Positions 24,477 through 30,575 of a DNA stretch of 37,508 nucleotides are shown one piece after another. The position numbers and the translations under genes are program-made. The DNA is from Coriobacteriia bacterium. Lineage in GTDB: Bacteria > Actinomycetota > Coriobacteriia > Coriobacteriales > UBA8131. Position 1 is the first letter of the stretch. The number at the start of each line of letters is the position of its first letter. The stretch spans positions 1-37,508 of the forward strand of contig WRBR01000008.1 in the NCBI GenBank assembly GCA_009784425.1. The letters are read 5' to 3'. Under the pieces are notes generated by a model. The model ran no database searches and was not told where the DNA came from. It saw only the letters and a list, made by a program, of their open reading frames with translations.

Positions 24477-24920
24477 TTAGGCAACAGCTTCTTTCTTTGG
24501 CCTGCCTGCCTTTCGGGGTTCTCTAAGCCGCGCTTCAATGCTGTCCATTGTCACCCAGACGTTATAGCCGTCTTTGAAAGATGTCAGCAGGCCGTCGCGA
24601 ATCATGTGGCTGACACGAGCAGGCGATACATTAAGCAGTCGCGCAGCTTCGGACGCGGAGACGCGCCTAATTGTATCGAGACCTGCCTCCACTGCAATTA
24701 CCACAACAGTACCTCCCTCTTTTGGCGTGTTGCCAAATGTAGGTTTAGGCAGAGGTTCGTTATACATTAAGCGGTACTGGATGTCAGTTCGCAACCAATC
24801 GGCAGCCATCTCAACAGCCTCCTGCAGCTCTCTTCCTTGAGTAGCGCCCTCCATATCAAAAGGGTAGACTATAAGATAGCCTTCGCTTTCAAAGAACTCA
24901 AATTCATATATATACATCAT
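24477..24920 (-). CDS. hicB: HicB-type antitoxin with helix-turn-helix
   Basis: 147 residues. The N-terminal half is the HicB partial RNase-H fold (GYLIVYPFDMEGATQG, then a helix LQEAVEMAADWL). The C-terminal half is an excisionase/MerR-like helix-turn-helix (VSASEAARLLNVSPARVSHMI) with a basic GRPKKEA tail, so it should bind the toxin and repress its own promoter. ATG 24920 is preceded by AAGGAG. It lies 41 nt downstream of a hicA copy that carries a stop at codon 3. Confidence 0.82.
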   Translation of the reverse strand: MMYIYEFEFFESEGYLIVYPFDMEGATQGRELQEAVEMAADWLRTDIQYRLMYNEPLPKPTFGNTPKEGGTVVVIAVEAGLDTIRRVSASEAARLLNVSPARVSHMIRDGLLTSFKDGYNVWVTMDSIEARLREPRKAGRPKKEAVA

Positions 24921-24961
24921 GGTAGCTCCTTATTGCCAAAAGGGTGTAGTGAGCCGGGCAA

Positions 24962-25135
24962 CTAAAGTCCTGCCTGTTTCTTGATTAACTTAGTTGTGCG
25001 CTCTGGTATCTCATTGTGCCTTGGCACAACTGCGCGCCTGCCGTTGTAGTGTATGAACACGTCATGCTTTGCACCGCCTCTGTTGACAAACCCATTCTTC
25101 TCAAGAAGTCTTACTACATCCCTTCTTTATGTCAT
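24962..25135 (-). pseudogene. hicA: hicA toxin gene with stop at codon 3
   Basis: After ATG (25135-25133, preceded by AACGAGGATAG) the frame reads M-T-stop-R-R-D-V-V-R-L-L and continues without another stop to TAG at 24962. The rest is a typical HicA: VVRLLEKNGFVNRGGAKHDV, then HYNGRRAVVPRH with the catalytic-region His, and KLIKKQAGL at the end. HicA is an mRNA-cleaving toxin of the double-stranded-RNA-binding fold. Codon 3 is TAA (25129-25127), one substitution from Lys, Glu or Gln. No other good start exists before the core, so the toxin should not be made unless the stop is read through or is a sequence error. Confidence 0.8.
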
Positions 25136-25161
25136 ACTATCCTCGTTTTCCTTGCTAGTAA

Positions 25162-25191
25162 ATTATATACTGGTTTTAATATATATATCAA
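25162..25191 (-). promoter_or_regulatory. hicAB promoter
   Basis: On the minus strand: TTGATA (25191-25186), 18-bp spacer, TATAAT (25167-25162), 26 nt before the hicA ATG. The spacer contains ATATATTAAAACCAGTA, very like the promoter of the second hicB gene. Apart from hicA, this promoter, the repeat and the next promoter, the gap 25136-25479 holds only AT-rich sequence. Confidence 0.7.
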
Positions 25192-25270
25192 GATAAATAT
25201 TAAGACTAGTTAATGAATAGCAAATACAAGTCTGGAATGTCGTCTCTGTTCCCCCAGCGTAGCAAACGAA

Positions 25271-25345
25271 TCTTAACCCGCACTTGACCAGCCCTTAACC
25301 GATTTAAAACCAGCCCATGAAAATCAAAACCGCAGCAAAATCGAG
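25271..25345 (+). repeat. 75-bp dispersed direct repeat, copy A
   Basis: Aligns without gaps to 34992-35066 with 12 differences in 75 bases. It contains CTTGACCAGC, TTAACC, TTAAAACCAG and AAAATCAAAACCGCAGCAAA. It lies upstream of the peptide/radical SAM pair. Confidence 0.85.
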
Positions 25346-25418
25346 TGATTGTGAGCAAGACAGCGGGGACAGTTGTGAAACGTGCGAGATACGTGCGGCA
25401 GAGAGCGTGCGGGAGTCG

Positions 25419-25447
25419 TTGACGAAACCAAGTGTTCAGCCTATAAT
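25419..25447 (+). promoter_or_regulatory. Promoter of the peptide/radical SAM pair
   Basis: TTGACG (25419-25424), exactly 17 bp, TATAAT (25442-25447): a near-consensus housekeeping promoter 33 nt before the GTG start. It suggests constitutive, fairly strong transcription. Confidence 0.75.
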
Positions 25448-25479
25448 ATTAACATAATATGGCATGAGGAGGGATACTT

Positions 25480-25725
25480 GTGAGTAGCGATTTTGAAAAA
25501 GATGAACTGCAAGTAGAGCAATATGATGCTGCGGAAGCTGAAGCTAAAAAGAAGAAAATACTGAAAAGAGTTGGAATAGGCGCCGGCGCGGCTGTGTTGC
25601 TGGGCGTGCTGGGATATTTTGGGTTACTTGCGTTTCAGGAGTATTACTTAACCCAATTTATGGTTGGCGGAAACGGCGCGTGGTTTAACAGCAAAGTAGT
25701 ATTCATAGAGGATGTAAATGGATAA
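25480..25725 (+). CDS. Short single-helix membrane peptide, candidate radical SAM substrate
   Basis: 81 residues. An acidic N-terminus with an Ala/Glu/Lys helix (about 1-30) is followed by one membrane helix (about 31-52, VGIGAGAAVLLGVLGYFGLL) and a 29-residue tail ending FMVGGNGAWFNSKVVFIEDV-NG. By the positive-inside rule the tail should face outside. The GTG start has GAGGAGGG at good spacing. Its stop overlaps the radical SAM start by 8 nt, which implies coupled translation at a fixed ratio. The tail has a GG followed by aromatic-x-x motifs (WFN, FNS, FIE) of the type cross-linked in three-residue cyclophane peptides. I know no family for it; precursor status is inferred from context. It could instead be a membrane partner of the enzyme. 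Confidence 0.7.
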   Translation: MSSDFEKDELQVEQYDAAEAEAKKKKILKRVGIGAGAAVLLGVLGYFGLLAFQEYYLTQFMVGGNGAWFNSKVVFIEDVNG

Positions 25726-26740
25726 TCTGGTTTTGCATCTCACTGAGGCATGCAATATGCGCTGCAAGTATTGCTTCATGCCGCCCGGAAGCAGACGCAT
25801 GAGCGAGGAAGTGGCTGTTTTGGCTATAGACTTACTCTTGGCGTCGGGCAAGGATTATGCGCGCGTTACCTATTACGGCGGGGAGCCCCTGCTAGAAGAG
25901 CCTTTACTCCGAACAATAACTGAGTGTATAAAAGCAAAGTCGCACATAGCGGTACATTTAGGGATTGTGACCAATGGAACACTCATCAACGATTCTTTCT
26001 TGGAATTTGCCGATGAGCAAAACCTCAAGATTTCTGTGTCGTATGATGGGCTCAAAAACGATGACAACAGGCTGAGCGGGGATGGCTTGGCACTGCTAAA
26101 CATCAGCCGGTTAAGGGATGCAATTATCAAGTATCAGATTATTTCTTCGAGCGTGATAACGCCAACTAATATTGGGATTTTGCATGACAACGTGGTAAAC
26201 CTGAAGGAACTTGGGTTTAGGCACATGAACTTCTTCTTCGATTATTCGGCAACTTGGAAATTGCAACACGTGGAGCTTTTGAGAGCTGAGTTTGCGCGGA
26301 TTGCCGAGAAGTACGTAGAGTGGCTAAAAAGCGGAGACCGCGTATACATCAACAAGATCGATGACATGATTGCGTGCTACGCAAGCGACTTTGGCCTAAG
26401 CAAAACAAAGGTGCAGCGAGACATGGCGTTTTCTATTGCTGTTGATGGCAATGTGTACCCCTATGCGTCTGCCGTGGGAAACAAAAACCTGTGCCTGGGA
26501 AATGTTACAACAGAGATTAACTGGGATAAGGTCAACAAAGTTACCAACCTGGGATTTGTACGAGGGTGCGAGACCTGCGTGATAAACACAGCGTGCGTGT
26601 CGGCTATTGGCAACATTATTACCGACGATTTGTTGCCTTATGCGTACCCGATTGCTTGCCACGGCTACAAAACTTCCTTCGACACAGCAGACTGGATAAT
26701 CAACAAACTATTGGATGAGAAGCTACCACTGGTACCATAA
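25718..26740 (+). CDS. Radical SAM enzyme with SPASM-like C-terminus
   Basis: 340 residues. The radical SAM cluster motif is Cys12-x3-Cys16-x2-Cys19 in ACNMRCKYCFMPPG, the SAM-binding GGEPLL lies at 54-59, and VTNGTLI and ISVSYDG follow, as in the anSME/peptide-maturase branch. The C-terminus has Cys259, Cys284-x2-Cys287-x5-Cys293 and Cys314. This is the CX2CX5C core of SPASM domains, but the first expected Cys (after DGNVYP) is Tyr, so at most five of the usual seven are present and the auxiliary cluster set is probably reduced. SPASM enzymes usually modify peptides or proteins; the overlapping 81-residue peptide is the obvious candidate substrate. No protease, exporter or RRE-domain gene is adjacent. 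Confidence 0.88.
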   Translation: MDNLVLHLTEACNMRCKYCFMPPGSRRMSEEVAVLAIDLLLASGKDYARVTYYGGEPLLEEPLLRTITECIKAKSHIAVHLGIVTNGTLINDSFLEFADEQNLKISVSYDGLKNDDNRLSGDGLALLNISRLRDAIIKYQIISSSVITPTNIGILHDNVVNLKELGFRHMNFFFDYSATWKLQHVELLRAEFARIAEKYVEWLKSGDRVYINKIDDMIACYASDFGLSKTKVQRDMAFSIAVDGNVYPYASAVGNKNLCLGNVTTEINWDKVNKVTNLGFVRGCETCVINTACVSAIGNIITDDLLPYAYPIACHGYKTSFDTADWIINKLLDEKLPLVP

Positions 26741-26743
26741 GGT

Positions 26744-26771
26744 GCGACACCAGCCCCGTCCCTCTGTCCCA
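26744..26771 (-). repeat. Isolated unit of the dispersed hairpin repeat
   Basis: On the minus strand GGGACAGAGGGACGGGGCTG...GTGTCG, one unit placed 3 nt after the radical SAM stop. The rest of the gap to 26969 has no recognisable gene; a TTGACA at 26871 lacks a matching -10 box. Confidence 0.65.
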
Positions 26772-26969
26772 CAAACAGCGGTGTGCTGCCGGTGACCAGG
26801 GAGGTAGTGGCGCGTTCGGCAAAGTATTGAGCAAACTATGAATAAGCACTGATGCTGAGTATTGATTATCTTGACACTTGACCCTCTCCAACCCCTCAGG
26901 AACTCCTTGCTCTCTGAATGGTTTAGAATACCAAGCAGAGACTCTTTTCTTAACAATCGGAGGAAAAAC

Positions 26970-28151
26970 ATGGCAATTCAAAATGCGTTAGGTGATGCTA
27001 AAGATGTTGTAAATCTGTTGTTTGCGAAAAGGAAGAGTAAAAAAGAAACTAGTGAGCTTCGGGGAGAGCCGGCAATTGTAAATATAATGCTTGCAGGTAA
27101 AACAGGGGTAGGCAAAAGCACACTTATCAACGCAGTTTTTGGTGAGAACTTCGCTAAAACCGGTATTGGCGAGCCGGTCACAGAGGAGTTTGATCTTTAT
27201 GAGAAAGAAGGGGTGCCTCTTCGAGTATACGACGTCAAGGGGCTGGAGCTTAATCCTGCTGTACAGAAAAGTATTCGCTCGCAGACAAAAAAGCTAATTA
27301 GAGAAAGCTACAAGACAGAAGATAGAAACGACGATATTCACCTGCTTTGGTATTGCATAGCCTCCGATGGAGGACGAGTAGAATCAGTAGATCTTGATTT
27401 TATGAGAGATCTTGCCCAGCAGATAGACGTGATTCCCGTACTAACTAAGAGTTATGTGGAGGAAAACACTCGCGAACTAATGGCATATATAGAGTCCAAG
27501 AAAGAGCTTGGGGAGCTATCATTCAAGTCAATGGCTCCAGTTCTTGCAGAAGATATGGTGATAGACGGAAAAGTGGCAAAAGAGAAGTTTGGCCTGAAAG
27601 AGCTAACTGAGCTTTCCTACGAGCTGTTGCCTGATGCACAAAAGCGCGCCTTTGCTGCGGCGCAAAAAGTATCCGAGGATCTAAAGAAGAAGGCGGCATT
27701 CACAGCAATCACCATAGCGTCTGCGGCGGCGGCAGCTACTGGCGCGATTCCAATCCCCGTTGCTGATGCGGCAGTTCTTGTGCCGATACAGCTCACTATG
27801 CTTAAGGGTATCGCAAATGTATATGGAGTCAAATTCAAGGAAGACGACTTCGCAAAAATCGTTGCAGCTGCTGTCCCTGGTGTTGCAGTGAACGCTGGGA
27901 GGGCTGCCGTTGCTGGGCTACTAAAACTTGTCCCTGGAGTAGGGGTGGCAGTAATGGCAGTCAGTGGAACTGTTGCCGCCGCAATTACAACATCACTTGG
28001 CGTAGCTTTCCAAAAAGCGCTGGAACATAGAATAAACGAAGTTAATTTTGATGGAGTACTTCCAGAGGAGTTCGTTGAAATTCTGAGGGAAACCTTCAGC
28101 TCAGGACTCAGAGATATGTTTAAGGATAGTGCAGAAAATCCTAAGTCATAA
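26970..28151 (+). CDS. GTPase with C-terminal hydrophobic DUF697-like domain
   Basis: 393 residues. The Era-like GTPase part has a clean P-loop from Gly43 (GKTGVGKST), a switch region with TEEFDLYEKEG, G3 written DVKGLE in place of DTPG, and a G4-like VLTKS in place of NKxD, so base recognition may be unusual. A charged linker is followed by an Ala/Gly-rich hydrophobic domain (about 240-365; ATGAIPIPVADAAVLVPIQL) of the DUF697 type seen in YcjF/YcjX-like and stress-linked GTPases that sit at membranes. ATG 26970 is supported by GGAGG 8 nt upstream; the frame is open further 5' but without support. The function is unknown. It is the only plus-strand gene between two repeats. Confidence 0.82.
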   Translation: MAIQNALGDAKDVVNLLFAKRKSKKETSELRGEPAIVNIMLAGKTGVGKSTLINAVFGENFAKTGIGEPVTEEFDLYEKEGVPLRVYDVKGLELNPAVQKSIRSQTKKLIRESYKTEDRNDDIHLLWYCIASDGGRVESVDLDFMRDLAQQIDVIPVLTKSYVEENTRELMAYIESKKELGELSFKSMAPVLAEDMVIDGKVAKEKFGLKELTELSYELLPDAQKRAFAAAQKVSEDLKKKAAFTAITIASAAAAATGAIPIPVADAAVLVPIQLTMLKGIANVYGVKFKEDDFAKIVAAAVPGVAVNAGRAAVAGLLKLVPGVGVAVMAVSGTVAAAITTSLGVAFQKALEHRINEVNFDGVLPEEFVEILRETFSSGLRDMFKDSAENPKS

Positions 28152-28186
28152 GGGCTGCTGATACTAGTTTGGAAACAGGTCATCTG

Positions 28187-28286
28187 TGGTACAGAGGGAC
28201 GGGGTTGGTGTACCACTTTTTGTCTCAAAAAGTGGTACACCAACCCCGTCCCTCTGTACCACACCAGCCCCGTCCCTCTGTCCCAC
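28187..28286. repeat. Hairpin repeat plus one extra unit
   Basis: Perfect 35-bp arms (28187-28221 and 28227-28261), loop GTCTC. The inner stem is CACTTTTT/AAAAAGTG instead of the AATTTGG stem of other copies. One more unit (ACCAGCCCCGTCCCTCTGTCCC) follows at 28262-28286. Confidence 0.92.
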
Positions 28287-28294
28287 TGTGCTCT

Positions 28295-28759
28295 TTAAGC
28301 CGTAGTGAGTTCTGGTGATGCTTCCTTGCGAGGGCGGCCAGCTCCTCTCGGGTTTTTGAGTCTGTCATTGATAGAGGCGAGCGTAACCAGGCGATCATTC
28401 CCATAGGGAACTGCCTGCAGAACCCCCGAGTTAATCATGTTTGATATGCGCCCCTTTGAAAGCCCGAGCATGCGAGCTGCCTCGCTAGCAGGGACACACT
28501 TACTTTGCTCGATAAACTCTTGTGTAACATCAACAGCAATCGCAACGCGCATAGCAACGTCGCTGGAGAGCTGGAAGGTTGGCCTTGGCAACTGCAGCCC
28601 AGTGTCGAGGTGTTCGGCAAGAACAAGCTTTAGGGTCTCAGCCGCTGCTTTGACTGCCTCCTCAAAGGTGGCTCCATCGGCATAGGCAGCGCCAATATCT
28701 GCGAACTCTGCGTAGTAATAGCCGTCTTCTTTGGTTATAGTGGCTTCATAGATGTACAT
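28295..28759 (-). CDS. Orphan HicB-type antitoxin paralogue
   Basis: 154 residues with the same two-part build as the first HicB: MYIYEATITKEDGYYYAEF and DIGAAYADGATFEEAVKAAA form the HicB fold, and VPASEAARMLGLSKGRISNM is the helix-turn-helix, ending in GRPRKEA. ATG 28759 is preceded by GAGGAG. No hicA-like reading frame lies between it and its promoter, so it is an orphan. It may bind the first locus as well, since the two promoters share sequence. It could neutralise foreign HicA toxins or act only as a repressor. Confidence 0.8.
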   Translation of the reverse strand: MYIYEATITKEDGYYYAEFADIGAAYADGATFEEAVKAAAETLKLVLAEHLDTGLQLPRPTFQLSSDVAMRVAIAVDVTQEFIEQSKCVPASEAARMLGLSKGRISNMINSGVLQAVPYGNDRLVTLASINDRLKNPRGAGRPRKEASPELTTA

Positions 28760-28782
28760 CTTGCTCCTCGTAGCGCGCTAAT

Positions 28783-28812
28783 AATGTATACCAGTTTCTA
28801 ATATATTGTCAA
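28783..28812 (-). promoter_or_regulatory. Promoter of the orphan hicB
   Basis: On the minus strand: TTGACA (28812-28807), 18-bp spacer, TACATT (28788-28783), 24 nt before the ATG. The spacer ATATATTAGAAACTGGTA matches the hicAB promoter at most positions. The rest of the gap 28760-29047 holds a degenerate hairpin-repeat piece near 28870-28900 and the palindrome at 28985. Confidence 0.7.
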
Positions 28813-28984
28813 TAGTTCAGTGGTTTAAGGGTGGGGCAGGAGGACCGCTGCCCCAGTGCCCCTAGCATAAGGAAAATGGCACACCAGCCCCTCGTCCCTC
28901 ACCCTGTGCTCTCTGAGCCGCCACTGTGAAGTAGCGGCTCAGGCTTATGTTTGAGGGATTCAGGCCACAGCTGGACATGCCTAC

Positions 28985-29028
28985 AATCATACAAGACTTG
29001 GACAAAATCATCCAAGTCTTGTATGATT
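28985..29028 (+). promoter_or_regulatory. Perfect palindrome overlapping a promoter
   Basis: AATCATACAAGACTTGGA (28985-29002), an 8-nt centre, and its exact reverse complement (29011-29028). A promoter TTGGAC (28998-29003), 18 bp, TATGAT (29022-29027) lies inside it. A dimeric repressor bound here would block RNA polymerase. The downstream gene encodes a regulator-like protein, so autoregulation is plausible. Confidence 0.7.
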
Positions 29029-29047
29029 TTTCTGGAGGTATTGTGAA

Positions 29048-30505
29048 TTGAAAAATGCTATCGGAGTCAATAAACTAAAAAGCACTCTTGCTCTGCTTCG
29101 CTTTGAGGGTAGTGACAACCAACGATTTGAGGTAAAAGCCGCTGCTGGCGGGTTCCCTGAGTCTATAATCAATACTCTCTGTGCTTTTGCGAATACACCT
29201 GGTGGTGGGGTGTTAATTCTTGGGGTGGACGAGAAGAATGACTTCAAGGTCGTGGGAGTATTTGACCCCAAGACTTGCCAGCAGACCCTTGCCAATAATG
29301 CCAAGAGCGGGTTTAACGTAGCTATCGAGTTGTCAATGTCTCTAATCGAAGTTGGTGACAAGAAAGTTGTCTGGGCAGAGGTCTTTGAGTCGGATAAACA
29401 GGTGAAGCCTGTAAAGCTCAGAGGAAACAAAAGATCCTTTATCCGTTTATATGATGGTGATTTTGAACTTTCGGAATTGGATGAACAGATGTTCATTGCC
29501 GCACGTGGAATGAGTCAGCATGATGAAGAAGCAGTCGCAGGAACGAGCAGAGACGATTTAAACCAGCAGCTTGTTGAATCTTTTATTCAAAACAGAAAAG
29601 AGCACTCACGAATCATCGCTCAAATGAGCGATGACGAAGTGCTTTTGAGAACCGGCGTTGTAACTTCGAGCGATGTGTTGACGAAGGCTGGCCTCTTTGC
29701 GCTGGGAAAATATCCGCAGCAGTTCTTCCCAAACTATTCAATCAAAGCGAGTGTGCGAAAACAGCCAAAGCTCTCCAGCTCTGTTCGGGCGATGAACGTC
29801 CAAGTATTTGATGGTCCAATTCCTACGATGCTTGATGAGGCTCTTGAATGGGTTAAAAGTAACAGCGATGAACTAGTCTTGAACCTGCCCAGTGGTCATG
29901 TCAGAACCGTTAGGGAGTATCTGCCGGTGGTGGTGAGGGAATTAATAGGCAATGCGTTGATTCATCGGGCGGTCAACTCTATCTCAATGACGCAAGATGT
30001 GAGTTTGATTATCGAGGATAACCGACTGATCATAAGCAATCCTGGAGGACTCTACGGTATCCATGTCAACGAATTGGGCCGTACTGGGTCAGTGACCCGC
30101 AACAGCCGATTAGCGGATATATGCCAGTATGTCCGCAGCCCAGATGGAATGAATATCATCGAGAAGCTTGGCAGTGGTATACCGATGATACTCGCTGAAC
30201 TGGCTGCGCTTGATATACCTTCTCCAAGGTTCATAGACGGTGGCATATACTTCACGGTAATTCTCGCCAGTGCTGCTGCGAGAGAAGTTGCACCTCAGAT
30301 TGGCGCGGGATTGCTCAGCAACACTGAGCTCATTGTCAGGGTGCTCAAGAAAGGGCCGCTCTCAAAAGTCGAGATACATCAATTCACGGGCCTGAGCTAT
30401 GGACAGGTGAAATATGCCCTTGCAAAAATGATGGACACCAAACTGGTAACCAAAATTGGCAAGGATAAGTCGCCCGACACGAAATATGTCTTAACAGAAG
30501 GATAA
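29048..30505 (+). CDS. AlbA/Schlafen-type ATP-binding regulator
   Basis: 485 residues. The N-terminal AlbA_2 domain shows FEVKAAAGGFPESIINTLCA and FANTPGGGVLILGVDE. A middle helical part is followed by a GHKL-type ATPase fragment (HATPase_c_4: RELIGNALIHRA, IISNPGGLYG, GSGIPMILAEL) and a C-terminal winged helix (KGPLSKVEIHQFTGLSYGQV). Proteins of this build are often annotated as transcriptional regulators and are common in mobile and defence regions, and Schlafen-type AlbA domains can be nucleases. The start is TTG 29048 with GGAGG at 9-nt spacing. It lies under the palindromic promoter and 70 nt before the helicase gene on the same strand, so the two are likely one transcript. Confidence 0.83.
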   Translation: MKNAIGVNKLKSTLALLRFEGSDNQRFEVKAAAGGFPESIINTLCAFANTPGGGVLILGVDEKNDFKVVGVFDPKTCQQTLANNAKSGFNVAIELSMSLIEVGDKKVVWAEVFESDKQVKPVKLRGNKRSFIRLYDGDFELSELDEQMFIAARGMSQHDEEAVAGTSRDDLNQQLVESFIQNRKEHSRIIAQMSDDEVLLRTGVVTSSDVLTKAGLFALGKYPQQFFPNYSIKASVRKQPKLSSSVRAMNVQVFDGPIPTMLDEALEWVKSNSDELVLNLPSGHVRTVREYLPVVVRELIGNALIHRAVNSISMTQDVSLIIEDNRLIISNPGGLYGIHVNELGRTGSVTRNSRLADICQYVRSPDGMNIIEKLGSGIPMILAELAALDIPSPRFIDGGIYFTVILASAAAREVAPQIGAGLLSNTELIVRVLKKGPLSKVEIHQFTGLSYGQVKYALAKMMDTKLVTKIGKDKSPDTKYVLTEG

Positions 30506-30575
30506 TCATAATAGGGCACAAAGATTATCAGGCTGTAGCCTACGATGCTTTTTCTTTGGTTAATAGACTTTAAGG

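Noticed and set aside
25016-25213. 65-codon plus-strand frame over hicA
   Set aside because: It is antisense to the recognisable hicA core and has no ribosome site.
26871-26929. Promoter for the DUF697 GTPase gene
   Set aside because: TTGACA at 26871 has no -10 box at 16-19 bp, and TAGAAT at 26924 has no matching -35 box.
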